Of a stretch of DNA of 64,000 nucleotides, positions 1 to 11,852 are shown piece by piece. The stretch covers positions 3,348,001-3,412,000 of the forward strand of contig JAULSN010000003.1 of the NCBI GenBank assembly GCA_033439765.1. The letters are read 5' to 3'. Both the position numbers and the translations under genes were made by a program. The notes below the pieces were generated by a model. The model saw nothing but the letters and a program-made list of their open reading frames with translations. It was not told where the DNA came from and made no database searches. The stretch is from Lasiosphaeria ovina. Lineage: Eukaryota > Ascomycota > Sordariomycetes > Sordariales > Lasiosphaeriaceae. Numbering within the stretch: the first letter of the stretch is position 1; each line of letters starts with the position of its first letter.

Positions 1-87
1 GACATCGTCGATATCGGGCAGAAGCCGTGACCGCTCATCCACGTCGAGGATCTGGGGAAGAGCGGGCGCGAACCCGGTGGACGCCAT
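1..87 (-). CDS. N-terminus of an unrecognised protein, running off the left edge
   Basis: On the minus strand an ATG at 87-85 opens a frame that stays open to the window edge (29 codons, beginning MASTGFAP and ending LLPDIDDV). Codon use is GC-rich with C/G third positions, like the genuine genes nearby, and the preceding 2.5 kb looks like a promoter/leader with long pyrimidine tracts. No domain can be recognised in so few residues. It could be chance open sequence. The evidence for a gene is the reading frame, the codon bias and the promoter-like upstream DNA. Confidence 0.4.
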   Translation of the reverse strand, partial: MASTGFAPALPQILDVDERSRLLPDIDDV

Positions 88-2629
88 TCGGAGGACTCGG
101 TCGAGGGGCGCAAACAAGTTTGATGTCATCAGCTGGCCTCTTTTTTTGTGCTTTGCTCGCTCAGTTTCGCCGCTGATGCGTCATCAGATGGGGCGGTTTC
201 AACTGGCAGGAGACGTCAGAAAAAGAAAAAGAGGCGCTTTTGTCGGAGATGGAAGCTTTTCGGCCGGGTGGCCCGGAGCGACTCTTGTCTTATATCAGTC
301 TCTCTGCTGGCTGCCATGGTCAGGGCGGCCATCTCGGTGGTGGAGTAGGCGGCACAGTCTGCCCGTTTGCCAAGAGGGGCAACTTGTTTGTTGGGTTTGA
401 GCTCTGGCGGGCACAGAATTCCGCTGTGCGCAGCAGCGGGCGTGGTGTTCACTTTTTTTGGGTGAGATTTGGAAGCACCGCACAGCTAACAGCCTCCGTC
501 AGGACAGGACGCACCCTTGCATCCCACACGGCATCTGGGGTCATGGCTCGCCTGGGTGTCAGAGAGAGCAAGTTCACGTCGATTGTTTCGTTTCACATTT
601 GCGTCGCGCCTCTTTGCTTTGCACAGCAAGAATAAGGCATCCCCCCAACTGCGCCGCCAACTGGCCCTCTCTTGCCAGCGACACGCCAATTCGCTGCGGC
701 GGCAGCCATTTTCCTTTCGGGTGAGGGGCTAGACTGGGACTGGCCCACGATAACGCGGAAGGGCGCAGTCCATTTAAATATTGGCCGCTGGCCCCTCTTC
801 CTAAATCCCCAAGATCGCAGGATCTTGTTGTTCGCTTCGCACGGGTTTGAGCCTGCCTGCCTTCCCGTCTGCCTGCCTGCCTGCTTGCCCGCGTCGTTCA
901 AACGCCGGGCCTCTAGATTGTCGACCCAACATAGGCGGTTTCGCGAGCCAGCAGCAGGCTTATTAAATCTAGCGCAGCAATCCGCTCCCCCCCCCCCGGG
1001 CGAGTGCCCGCCGTGCGTTGGAGCAGGGTGGCGGATTTTTAAAATACTACGGCGTCCTTCCGGATCGTCGGACTCACTACGTATTTGCCAACAGGGAATT
1101 ATCGGACGGGCTCGCACTCACTCCCGGCAGAGTGAGGCACGGCGTGCGAGTGTTACGCGGCCCTCGGCCTCTGTTTTCCTTGCTTGCCCTTTTCTCTAAT
1201 TTTTTTTCTTGTTTCTGGCTCGTTGCACCACTCACCACCCACCCAGCCACCAATCCTGCCCCGCGCAATCCTCAAACAGAGCACCACTCCGCCGTTGGCC
1301 ATGTTTCATCGCGCTTGCGGTCCCCTTTGGTGCGAGGTTATCGCCGCCTCTTCCACTCTCTTTTCGTTCTACCTCCTCGGCCTGTTTCATTGATCCGATG
1401 GCGGGGATGTGTTTCTTGCTCGCTTGTCCTGTCCTTTTCTTTTTCCTTCTGTTTTTCCCCAATGTGCCGTGACCCCCCACCATCCCCTCCGGATGCCATG
1501 CCAGGGCTCAACACGGCTGGCGCACCAGTTGGTCGCTGGGTTGGTTGGTTGATCGATCGATCGTCCCGTGCAACCAACCCCTATTTTTCTTTCTTGCTTG
1601 CAGCCGCTTCCAACGTCACTCGCAAAGCTGCCTTGATATTTATGTCGTCGGCTTTTGGTCTCTGTCGGCTATCTCTCCTTGTTCTCGGTATATTTACCGG
1701 CCTGCAACCTAGACCTCTGGTAGAGGGAGCAATTCCCGTGCTGTGACGGGTAGGTGGTTGCGTGCCGAGTAGCAGGCAAGCTCCGGCAGTGCCCGAGATG
1801 GCTGACCCGCCATGCTACCGGCCCGTTGCCGTGTGGACTAGGTGTGTCCTTCATCTTGAACACCAGGATGGCCCCACGCAGTGCTAGGCTGCCGGCATCC
1901 CAGGCCATGCATCGTCACCGTTCTTTATCGGTGTGCCAGAGCGGACAGGCATGGTTATTGCGCAAGCCTTGTATGTTGCCGGTCGGATGCGCAATGCATT
2001 CAACCTGCAAACTGCGAGCGCCTAGGTGGCAGACAGACCAGTGCAGACAGAGTCAAATGGCAAGCAGCGCGCATTTCCTGGCAGTTTTTGTATGGGATGG
2101 GACTCTGCCCGAGGTATTCTCGCCGCGCTGGACGTGTCGCTGCGACTTTGTCAAGGGACATGGGAAGTCTCATGGTTTTGGGGCTGTGAAATGGGGCAAC
2201 ATGGTATCAGCTGGCTTGTCACGGCGTCGTGCTTGCTAGGAGCCATGTGATGATGTGCTGCACGAAATCTTGGAGTACAACACGATTCGGTTCATCCGGC
2301 TTGTGATATGGCGGTTGCGGTTGCGGTTGCAACGGATGCATTCACGTTGTGCAGCAAACCCTACCTTGACGGGTACGTGGCAGAGGACTGGACATGGAGA
2401 ACATATCACAAACGTAGGTAGCAACACCCCAACAGGACACACTTTGATGGATTTCAAGCGCTGCTTGCAATCCATACCCGGCGATTCTTGTTGTTGGGCC
2501 GTGTCATCACGCCATCCATCACGAGGAGTTACCAAGCGCCGGGCCGGCAAATCGTCATCAAAGGGGGTCGTGCGCGTGTCAGGACGACGCAGACCGGATG
2601 TATTACTGGCTTGGCTGGCTGGCTGGCTA
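88..2629. other. Intergenic; promoter/leader side of the left-edge gene and 3' side of the SET gene
   Basis: No convincing coding sequence on either strand. There are long pyrimidine tracts (about 1185-1215 and 1330-1460), a TGCC-repeat stretch (about 857-893), a GATC-repeat stretch near 1550-1563, and three copies of GGTTGC at about 2312-2331. Such C/T-rich stretches are common in fungal promoters and 5' leaders. Several open frames of 100-240 codons overlap on opposite strands and look like chance frames in GC-rich DNA. Confidence 0.5.
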
Positions 2630-4105
2630 CTATGCCGCCAGTGACTGCAGCGCAGCGAGCAGCACCTTGCCGCACTGCCGGCGATACTCGTGCGCCAGCT
2701 GCTGGTTCTGGTTCGCCGGCTCGACGCCGTCGCCGCCCGCAGCTACCGCCTCCTCGAGCCGCTGGTAGTCGTACTGCAGCTTCGCGGCCAGCGCCTCTTT
2801 GATGCGTCCTACGAGCGCGTCTTCGTCTTCTACTACAAGTTCTACGGCTTGTGCATCTGCTCCTCGCCCCTCCTCGGCTGCCGCTGGCAGTGTCTCGGGC
2901 CGGGCAGAGAGCGCCTCGGCCAGGTCGTAGACCAGCGCGGGCTCGAAGTGCGCAAACTCGGGCATCAGGTGCAGCGGCCCCCGGCTTGTGCTTAGGAGGG
3001 TGCACGACGGTGGCGGCCTGGCGCGCCCGACGACCGAGCTCGGATCCGTCAGGGGCCGCAGCGAGATGAGGAAGTCCTTTGGCTTGTCGCCGCCGCCGCC
3101 TGCTGACTCGGACGACGAGTCGCTGCCACCGCCGCCGCGCTTCCTCACGTGCACGTAATCGTTGTGCAGCGCGGCCGTCTCGGGCACGACGAAGCCGTAG
3201 CCCAGCAGCAGCTCGCTGTTGGTCTTGAGCCCGTAGTTGTTGTAGACCTGCTCGCCCGGGCCGTAGGCGTCGAGGCACACCAGGCGGCAGCACGGCGGCG
3301 GGCCCAAGCTGACGTCCCACGTGTACCGCGACGTCATGCTGTGGTTGGCAATGTCGAACAGCGGCTGCAGCACCGAGAAGTCGTCGATGCCGCAGCCCCT
3401 CGGCACTAAAGCCTGGGCGATGGCGTCCGGCGCGTGCGCCGACGCGATGAGCGACGGCCGGAAGCTGCGGCTCGTGAAGATGCAGAAGGCCCAGTTGTAC
3501 AGCAATCGCGTGTATTCCTGCCACTGGGGAAACATGTCGGCGTCCTCCTTGAGCGCCTTGCGCGCCTGCTTGAACTCGCGCCGCGCGTTGGCCTGCATCT
3601 CGTCGACGGCCACGCGCGCGTTGGTCCCGTCGAGGAAGGCCGCGTCGTCGTCGGGCCAGAAGGCCGGCAGCGCCCACGCGGCCGGCTGCTCCGGCTGCGG
3701 CAGCGTCGCGATGTACGGGTACCAGAAGGACTCGGCGCCCAGTAGGTACTGCTGCATCAGGAAGAAGCGGCCGATGACGTGCGGCGGCACCGTCGCCATG
3801 AAGCGCGGCGGGAATGCCGCTACCGCTACTGCTAAGGAATCGCCGAGAGAAGAGCCAGCGGTGCCGCTGCCGCCACTAGGCAGGGCGTTCAGGTACGACA
3901 GCGTGATGGAAAAGGGGCAGCTGAAGGCGGCAAACCCCGGCTGCAGCAGCGCCTCGCCGGCCGGCAGCTGCTCCTTCTCCTTGGCGCGGATCGAGAACTT
4001 GGTCACGGGGTCGCAGTACACCTCCAGCGACGGGTGCAGCTCGGCGCCATGCTGCTGCGCCCAGCTGACAAGCGCGCCGAAGCGGCTCTGGTCTCTCTCC
4101 TTCAT
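2630..4105 (-). CDS. SET-domain protein (SETD3/SETD6/RKM-type lysine methyltransferase-like)
   Basis: Predicted 491 aa, intronless. The protein shows the split SET organisation of the RuBisCO-LSMT/SETD3/RKM class. An N-terminal SET half (residues about 10-110) is followed by a helical insert (about 110-240). Then come the catalytic C-terminal SET motifs DIANHS (NHS at 254-256) and YNNYG (288-292) with the following SELLLGYGF. The last about 190 residues form the substrate-binding-like tail, interrupted by a Gly/Ser-rich low-complexity stretch. The family uses S-adenosylmethionine to methylate lysine, usually on ribosomal proteins or elongation factors. The target here is unknown. The start at 4105 was chosen because SET homology begins there. 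The open frame continues upstream to 4606 but that extension reads like non-coding DNA. Divergent from the MFS gene. Confidence 0.85.
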   Translation of the reverse strand: MKERDQSRFGALVSWAQQHGAELHPSLEVYCDPVTKFSIRAKEKEQLPAGEALLQPGFAAFSCPFSITLSYLNALPSGGSGTAGSSLGDSLAVAVAAFPPRFMATVPPHVIGRFFLMQQYLLGAESFWYPYIATLPQPEQPAAWALPAFWPDDDAAFLDGTNARVAVDEMQANARREFKQARKALKEDADMFPQWQEYTRLLYNWAFCIFTSRSFRPSLIASAHAPDAIAQALVPRGCGIDDFSVLQPLFDIANHSMTSRYTWDVSLGPPPCCRLVCLDAYGPGEQVYNNYGLKTNSELLLGYGFVVPETAALHNDYVHVRKRGGGGSDSSSESAGGGGDKPKDFLISLRPLTDPSSVVGRARPPPSCTLLSTSRGPLHLMPEFAHFEPALVYDLAEALSARPETLPAAAEEGRGADAQAVELVVEDEDALVGRIKEALAAKLQYDYQRLEEAVAAGGDGVEPANQNQQLAHEYRRQCGKVLLAALQSLAA

Positions 4106-5139
4106 CGCGGGATGCGTACCGCACCAGGCTAGTGAATAGTGGGTCGGAGATGCTGCTGGCAGTGGCTCGAGGTCGTCGAGGCGAGGGTCGTCTCGATTTG
4201 GCAACTCCACCTGCTGTGTCTCGAAATTTGTGGTGCCATTAGTCAGCGGTTCAAGGTTCGAGTTCGGGCATCCAGCACTGCACCACAGCACGTGACACTT
4301 GTTTCGTGTCTTGCATTGTCTTGTAAGCCCAAGTGCACTGCACAATTTCTGGTCAAGAAGGTGGAAAAGAATGGACGCGATATTTGAACGGAAAAGGCAG
4401 TCTCCAGCCAGTGTGGTTGCCTTCCTAGTGAACAGAGCCGTCAGGAGCTCTTGCCAGTCTACTGTGTGACAAAGCATGCGGTGCCGAATCGGCACCGGAG
4501 GAAGGTGCGGTTGACCAACAGGCAAACTTTTGCCCTTTGCCAATTTGACGTTCACCCAACATTGCCAACAGCAGTGGCGCGTGGCATGGCTGAAATAGTG
4601 CTCCATCCGAACAAATTCTGCCCTGCGCCCCCCATGCCCGGGCCGAGAACCGGGGCCAGAGCCGCTCTTGCCGTTGCCGGCTCCTGTCGGACTTGGCCGC
4701 GCCTTTGTCGGCAGCCGAGGTTATTTCCGACCGCCTCCCCCTCCGTCTCATTGGTGTATTTCTCTGTATTTGGGTTTTAGCCCCTCGACACCAAACTGCT
4801 CTTTGGGGGTTTTAGCGATGACGTCGGCGTTCGTCTAATCGCGTCTCCCGCCCTGCCCCACGAAAACGGCCGCACGGCTGGCTTCCCGACATGCTCCCAT
4901 TCCCGTGCAGTGACCGCTGGTGCGTCAGGTAGGTAATAGGTAATGATACCTCGTGGTCAGCCAAAATCGCCTCCACTAGCGTTTGAACTGGGAATTAAAA
5001 TGGAAGCCATACCCCGCGCCTCGGCCTCGCTGCCAATTCCAAGGTTGGTCTGCAGTGCCAGTGACCCGTCGCGACTCGAGTTCAGGTACCGCACCTGCCC
5101 AATTAAACCAACCAACACGACGTACATGCCAGTGACAAC
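4106..5139. promoter_or_regulatory. Shared divergent intergenic region between SET gene and MFS gene
   Basis: About 1 kb between two divergently transcribed start codons, so it must hold both promoters. I see no coding sequence with homology. A TGACGTCG element (CRE/bZIP-like core) occurs at about 4818-4825. No TATA box can be assigned with confidence. Confidence 0.45.
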
Positions 5140-7002
5140 ATGTCGAGTTTAAGTCCCACCCTCAACGAGAAGGTGCGCGAGCCTTCAGACCCAGACCTCC
5201 GCCACGCCTCATCCGAGACACCCGGCGAAGATGGGCTCACTACTACAGACGACGACGAGGATAGTGACGGCGACTACGATGGCCACCGCCCCAGCCTCCG
5301 TGAGATACGGTCGCACAGATCGGGGAGATCGGGGTCGGGATCCAGAAGCAGAAGCAGACCAAGCACCGCCGGCAATGGCGCCGCAGCCTCGACCTCGGTC
5401 GCGACAGGCAAGAACAGGACCGGCCTGGCCCGCCCCGTGTCGAGAACCGACACGGTCCTCTCACGGCTGAGGTCTCGCCAGCCTGTCCAGTTTACGCATC
5501 CGCTATCCCACGTCCGCACAACCAAGGACGACCTCGTCGACTTTGACGGGCCAGACGATCCCTACAAGCCCATCAACTGGCCCCTGGGCAAGAAGGTCAC
5601 CACCACCATGCTCTACGGCCTGACCACCATGACGGCAACCTGGGCCTCGTCGTGCTACTCGGCCGGCACGCTCCAGGTGGCCGAGCAGTTCGGCGTCGGC
5701 ACCCAGGTGGCCACGCTGGGCACCTCGCTCTTCCTCGTCGGCTTCGGGCTAGGCCCGCTGCTGTGGGCTCCGCTCAGCGAGGTCTACGGCAGGCGCGTGG
5801 CCGTCATGGCCCCCATGTTTGTCGCCATCGCCTTCAGCTTCGGGAGCGCCACGGCAAAGGACTTTCAAACCCTGATGATCACGCGCTTCTTCGCCGCATT
5901 CTTCGCCTCGGCGCCCGTGACGAATACCGGAGGCGTCCTGGGAGACCTCTTTGCCCCGACCGAGCGGGGCATCGCCATAGCTGGCTACGCGATGGCCGTG
6001 GTTGGCGGGCCGATATTAGGTATGTGGTTGATTCTCACGTAGCCCATTGTGTTGCGGCACTCTGCTAACCTCGACTCCCAAACGCCAGGCCCCATCGTCT
6101 CGGCTGCCGTGGTGGTACAGCCCAGTTTGGGCTGGCGCTGGACAGAATATCTGGCCGGCATCCTCCAGGCCTCTGTCCTGGTCCTCGCGCTCGTATTCAT
6201 TGACGAGACGTACCCGCCCCTGCTTCTGGTCTACAAAGCTCGACGCCTGCGCGTCGACAGCGGAAACTGGGCCCTCCATGCCCGACACGAGGAGTGGGAC
6301 GTCAGCATTAAAGAGCTAGCCCACAAATTCCTCCTCCGCCCCGTCCAGCTGCTCTGCACCCCTATCTGCTTCCTGGTCGCGCTCTATGCCAGCTTCTGCT
6401 ACGGCATCCTGTACATGCAGCTGGGGGCGGTGCCCATCATCTTCGGCGAGATCCGCGGCTGGAAGCCGCTGGTGGCGACGCTGCCGTTCCTGGCCATCCT
6501 GATCGGCGCCGTCATCGGCGCCGCGATCAACGTCTACAACCAGCTGCACTACAACAAGGCGTACCGCGCCGCCGGCAACCGCGCCGTGCCCGAGCAGCGC
6601 CTGCCGCCCATGATGCTGGGGTCGGTGCTGTTCTCGGCCGGCCAGTTCGTCGTCGGCTGGACGTCGAGCCCGGGCGTGCACTGGATCGCGCCGTGCTTGG
6701 GCCTCGTCATGCTGGGCACCGGCTTCTTCACCATCTTCCAGGCCGCCCTCAACTACCTTGTCGACACCTTCACCATGTACGCGGCGTCGGCTGTTGCTGC
6801 TAACACGTTCCTGCGCTCTGCCTTCGCGTCCGCGTTCCCCCTCGTCGTCATGCCGCTCTACCACAACATCGGCGTCGGCCCGGGCTCGTCCATCACGGGC
6901 GGGTTTGCGGCGCTCTTGGTGCCGGTGCCGTTTGTGTTTTTCGTGTATGGCAAGCGCATCCGCGCCGCGTCCAAGTGGTCGAAGGCGTCGGTTTACGACT
7001 GA
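5140..7002 (+). CDS. MFS drug/polyamine-type transporter (DHA1-like), one intron
   Basis: Exons 5140-6019 and 6089-7002 give 597 aa. The 69-bp intron 6020-6088 has a GTATGT donor, a TGCTAAC branch site and a CAG acceptor. Joining restores the frame (PILG followed by PIVS). A hydrophilic Ser/Arg-rich cytoplasmic N-terminus of about 140 residues precedes the 12-TM core. The motif DPYKPINWPLGKK directly before TM1 is the hallmark of the DHA1/polyamine-H+ antiporter (Tpo/Flu1-like) subfamily, and the loop-2 GRR-type motif follows (LSEVYGRRVAVM). It should export drugs or polyamines across the plasma membrane by proton antiport. Convergent with the downstream P450, so a joint detoxification role is possible but only inferred from position. 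Confidence 0.9.
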
Positions 7003-7593
7003 GTGCAGCGAGTGGGAGCGGTCGATAGAGGGTGCAATAGACTATCTAGCAAATTCTTTTATTTATTTTTGGCTTTGTTTGGCTTTGGCCGGCCGGGCAT
7101 TGTTTGAATTTGTACGAGATACCCAGATCGAGGCAGTCTTTTTCATAGGGCTGTGGGTCTAGATTTCAATAGAGAATCGTATCAGTATGGCTGTCGCTGA
7201 TTCAGCGTGGTTGGCTATCTAGATCATGTAGTAGTTGGACATTGATGCTATAGAGATCTTGGTATCAAGTCTCCGTGACTCAGCTCAGTTGTCCCGGACA
7301 CGGGCACCGACTGCATTTTCATTCTAATCCAGCGGGAAATAGATCTGGTTTCAGCCGGCAATGGTTCCCGGGTCTTATTTCCACAAGCGGGACGGCATCT
7401 AATCATTGGCGTCGTGGATATATCATATAAGGCACTCAACTCCAAAACAGTCTGCGAAACGTCGGAGTCAAAGACCAAGCCCCCAACCACCCCCCCTAAA
7501 CTGTTTACCAAGGGTATCCGCCAGCCAGCTCTCGTCAAGCCATCCCCTCCATACCTATATCCATAAAGCCCTACTAATCCATGCGCACAATCA
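7003..7593. other. Convergent 3' intergenic region
   Basis: Lies between the stop codons of the MFS gene (+) and the P450 gene (-). It contains AT-rich stretches (TTTTATTTATTTTT near 7058-7072) suited to 3' end formation. No gene is seen. Confidence 0.5.
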
Positions 7594-8255
7594 TCACCCA
7601 CGCCTCGGCCGGAGGTTGCACACGACGCCCTTGGTGCGGTAGAACCAGCGGGCCGACGACCACCAGACCTCATTCGGATCGGCCAGCTCGATATCGAACG
7701 TCGCAATGAGCGTCGGCACGACCTTGTACACCTCCATCTGGCTCAGGTTGCGGCCGAGGCAGATGCGCGAGCCCGCGCCGAAAGCCAGGTTGGCCGTGTT
7801 CCACAGCGTCATGCGGTCGCGCAGGGCCTCGTCGCTCTCGCCGGCCCGCTGCAGCCACCGGTCCGGGTCGAACTCGTCGGCGTCGGGCCCGAAGATCCCC
7901 TTGTTGCGCCCCACAATGTACGGGTTCATGCCCACGTGGCTGCCGCCCGGCACCACGCTGCCGTCGGGCAGCGCGAGCCCCCCCGCCGGCACGATGCGCT
8001 CCATGATCATGGACACGGACGGGTGGTAGCGCAGCGTCTCGCGCACCACGGCTTCGAGGTACGGCAGGGCGCGCGCCTGCGCGTGCGGCGCGGGTTTTCC
8101 GGGGGCGATGTGCGCGCGCACTTCGTCTTGCAGCTTCTTCCACACGCGCGGGTTCTTGAGCGTGTAGTAGAACAGCGCGCGCATCGTGATGGCCGTCGTG
8201 TCGGCGCCGGCGATGACTAGGAGGCAGACGGTTAGAGGGTTGATGTGTTTTTGTG

Positions 8256-8308
<53 letters not shown>

Positions 8309-9363
8309 CTTACGGTTCAGGAGGAGGTAGCCGACGACGGCGCTGTCGTCGACAATGTCGGGGTGCGTCGACTTGGACTCGATAAAGTACTGCAGGAAGT
8401 CGGGCTTGGCCGGGTCGAAGTTCTTGTCGGTGCCCGTCAGGCGCGCCGTGAGGTTGGCCACGGCGATGTTGGTCACGTTGGAGATGTTGGGCGGCCCCAG
8501 CGGGTACACGGGGTTCTTGTCCAGCCAGTAGTCGGTCCACGGCATCTGCCCGCACAGCGCCAGGTAGTCGATCGACTTGTCGCCAATGGCCAGCGTGCCG
8601 TCAAAGTCCGCGCCCTTGTCCATGTAGCCGAACTTCTTGCTGAACGTGACGATGCCGAGGAAGTCCCACGCGTAGTAGCCGAGCCAGTCGCCAAACTGGC
8701 ACGTCTTGCCCGGCCCGGCGTACCGCTCCTGCAGCAGGTCGATGAACTCCTGGATGACCTTGTCCATGTGCGGCTCCGTGGCCAGCACGCTGGGCACCGA
8801 GTAGTGGCGCACCACGGGCCGCTTCATGCGGGCGTGCTCGACATTGTCCGTCTCGCTGAACATGTGGTACGTGATCTTGCCATTGATGACGGAGCTGCTG
8901 TTTTTGTAGAAGTCGGACTGGACAGAACACAGTTAGACCCGGGTCGTATTCGTGTTGTGTTTACGTCGTCAACCAGAAAAGAAAGGGGGCATGTCAACAA
9001 ACATACCTTGACCCACTTGCCGTCGGTGTTGTAGATGGTCCGGGTGAGCTCGGGCAGGTCGAGGTCCAGCAGGTTGGGGCCTATGCGGACCACGGGGCCG
9101 TACTTTTCGTGCAGCCGCTTGATGGTCGGGCCGTAGTCGGCCCTGACGACCTGCCACAGGCGCCACAGGTTGGTCCACCCGGCCAGGAACGGCCCGGGAT
9201 ACCGCTTCAGCGGCGACGTCTGGTACGAGATGAAGAACCACGAGAAGAGGGCGGCGGCCGAGGCCAGCACCAAGGCGCCCAGCTTGTGGGTCTGGGCGCC
9301 GCCGATCACCACGGCCAAGTCCCAGTCCCAGTCCCAGGCCGGGCCTTGGGACGCTGAAGCCAT
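7594..9363 (-). CDS. Cytochrome P450 monooxygenase (pisatin demethylase/benzoate hydroxylase-like class)
   Basis: Exons 9363-9007, 8917-8314 and 8216-7594 join in frame to 527 aa. Both introns have GT-AG ends (GTATGT and GTAAGC donors). An N-terminal membrane anchor (residues about 28-48) is followed by the proline-rich hinge KRYPGP. The I-helix motif AGADTT straddles the start of exon 3. The K-helix ETLR, a PERF-region equivalent (FDPDRW) and the haem loop FGAGSRICLGRN (Cys at about residue 470) are all present, so the enzyme looks functional: an ER-bound haem-thiolate monooxygenase. The sequence style resembles fungal CYPs named after pisatin demethylase or benzoate 4-hydroxylase. The substrate cannot be told. 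Intron 2 carries a long GA/TC microsatellite. Confidence 0.92.
8259..8307. repeat. (GA)n microsatellite inside P450 intron 2
   Basis: An almost pure GA run of about 49 bp on the + strand (TC on the coding strand). It starts a few bases after the intron donor at 8313 and fills half of the 97-bp intron. On the transcript it is a polypyrimidine tract. Confidence 0.95.
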
Positions 9364-11852
9364 GTCAGGTCTGGGTCACGTCACGGTGTCAGACTCGGTC
9401 TCAGGTGTGACTGGTAAGCAAGATCCGGTGCCAGCCAGACGAAGACGGGGCACGAGCTAGGTGGGGGGTGTGTTGGTTGGCGGGTTCAGGAGAGAAAGGG
9501 GAAGCTGGCCCAGCAGTGCCGGACCCAAGAACGGCACACGGCAGGGAGCGAGCGAGCACATTGTTATGAAGGGCTCTGGACTCTGGGAGAGACGGGCTCT
9601 GGAAGCGGGGTGCCAGCATCGTCGAACGCCGTCCAGCTTCGCGATTCCTGTTGTGCTCTAGTGGGTGAAGCCCAGTGCAGCGGCGAGGTGCTGCTCGCCC
9701 AGTGCGGTAAGGTTGGATGCAGACGGCAAGCCTCCCCAACTATATACTATGTATGTACGTTATCCCATGCACACTGTGTAGTGCTCCTGTCCTGTGCTGT
9801 AACCATACCCGTCCGACCCAAGACCAATGGCAGACACAGAGGCCATGTTGGATGAGCTGGTCAACATGTCGGCGGGAGGCGCCATTCGTAGCTAAATATA
9901 CTGGCGCACTCCCTCTCTGTTGAATTTCCTTCCGGACACGGAGCAATCCGCAGGATGGTTGATCGTCGTTGCTGCAGAAGAAAAGAGACGCAGGAGAGAT
10001 TACGGAAGAGAAAAGTCAAGCTCACAAGCTCACCACCCCCACCCCGTCAGGCTCTGCATGAGGAATGGTTGCTTTTGCTGGCGACGGGAGCCAATCGCGG
10101 AAGCGTCCCGCCCGCACCCACTAGCTAGGGTGTGCCGCTTTCCTCCCGGCCTCGCCCCGCTCGCGCCATCCAGAGCCGGCTCGCCCCTACTACTCGTATG
10201 TAACTGGGCTCGCCCTTGACTGGCAGCAAGCCACAGAGAATAGCTCGGCAGCAGCTTGCCATCTTGGGAGAACACCTCCACCAGGACCACCACCACCTCC
10301 TCCTCCAAAACGCCATTGTCTGGGATCAGATGCAGCACACTCCAAATACGGGAAGATAATAAACCAGAAGCGGCGGTGAGAGAGGCGGCAGAGGGCCTGG
10401 ACAGGTTGACCGGTTGACCACTTCACCGAGGGCGTTGAAGACATTCTCTCACCATAGAATCGACAAAGATCTCTTCCCCAAACCGACCAAGCACAGACGC
10501 CATTCGGTCCGTTCGACTCCCTACTGTCCCAGGACATGTGCCCTTTTGAAAAGCAACTGGAACGTGCTGCGGGGGTGCATTGTTTGCTGCGAATGCCGTC
10601 CATCCGTACCCCGGGAGAATGCTCCGAACTGGCAGTGTGGTGATTGGACCGCCCGCCAGCACCCCGGCCGGGACTGCTGGTCACCACCTTATCACCTCGA
10701 ACCTAACTGGCTCTCACACCAAAGTCCCCCCGCCGGGGGGCCACAGGGAACGACAACCTGGTTGGGTGCTGACGGCGGGGACCCCCTTTACCACCCTGCC
10801 GGGATCAAAGGATTGTCCTTGCCATTCCCAGGCGCTTGGCACCACGGCTCAGCCGGTCGTGTTCCGCGAAGACAAAAGCCAAGCCATCAGAAAAAGAAAC
10901 AAAGCACTTTGTCCAAGGGGACCCCCACCGCCTCCCCTCTGCTGTCATTGGACTCTGATGACCGAACTGAATTGGTCGGCCCCTCGTTGTGCCACCGCCC
11001 GTCCAGTTCGACAAGCCGGTTGTGAATGTGATGGTGCATCAAAGCCGGGGCTTGTCTTGAATCTGCAGGTTTCACATTTCGCATCCACATTGTCACCTCG
11101 TCGCCGACACAGTCACCAGCGACTGATTATTTTGAGTCGACTGACCGTGATGGCTTGCTCGTTTAATGCCTCGACTGTGGTCTCCAGTAGTGGCAATACA
11201 GGAGTGATATCCGTATAGGCACTAAAGTTTGCAAAGAAAACAATCAGTCAGCTCCAAAGATGCTAGGAGATGATTAGTAAAAGGTTGAAATGCAAGTCTA
11301 CGACAGGGCACCACGTCCTTCTGTCCAGCCCGGCACGCTCACTTGTGCCTGAAGTTCTCCATGATGCTCTTTGCCTCGTCTGGCGAATACCATAAGCCGT
11401 TTCCCAGACCTTGGGGGGGTGCCAGTGTCCCTGTGAAATGTCGGGATGGGGGGCGTAAATGCCCCGATTGGACCCTATGAGAGCGCTCCCCCCTGGCCGA
11501 AGGCGTTTTTTTACGATTCCTTCCTTGCCCTTCCTTCCTGCGGCTCTCCCCGTCCGTCAGGCTTGACTTCCCTCACCTTCCCTTCTCATGGGCTTACCCA
11601 AATCCTTATTAAGAGGCTCGACGTCCGGTGCAGTGGCAGTGGCAGTGGCAGAGGCAGAGGCAGAGGCAGCGGGCAGAACACGGCACGGCACGGCACCCGC
11701 CTGACAGAAAGTCCTCCAGTCTAGGCCTCATTACCATTATACGACTGAGTCTCTCGACGTGTCTACCAGGCACGCTTGTTCAACAAACCTCAGAGCCGCG
11801 CCTGGCCAGTAACACGCACGCCGCACAGCAGTCGACGACGACGCGCTGAACG
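9364..11852. promoter_or_regulatory. Shared divergent intergenic region, P450 / rhodopsin-like receptor
   Basis: About 2.5 kb between two divergent start codons. It holds Gly-codon-like simple repeats: CCACCA/CCTCCT around 10269-10306, and a GGCAGT/GGCAGA hexamer array at about 11631-11669. The latter probably lies in the 5' leader of the receptor gene. Open frames at 10414-11218 have no protein-like composition or homology that I can recognise. No gene called. Confidence 0.5.

Noticed and set aside
593..1746. Open frames of 174-242 codons on both strands
   Set aside because: They overlap in opposite directions in a pyrimidine-rich promoter-like region and contain only low-complexity residues.
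4106..4606. N-terminal 167-codon extension of the SET protein
   Set aside because: The frame is open but the translation (Cys/His/Asn-rich) lacks codon bias and family similarity; the start at 4105 fits the SET domain.
10414..11218. Two overlapping plus-strand open frames of about 200 codons
   Set aside because: No recognisable motif, Pro/Thr/His-rich mixed composition, and both frames look equally unlike protein. Treated as intergenic.
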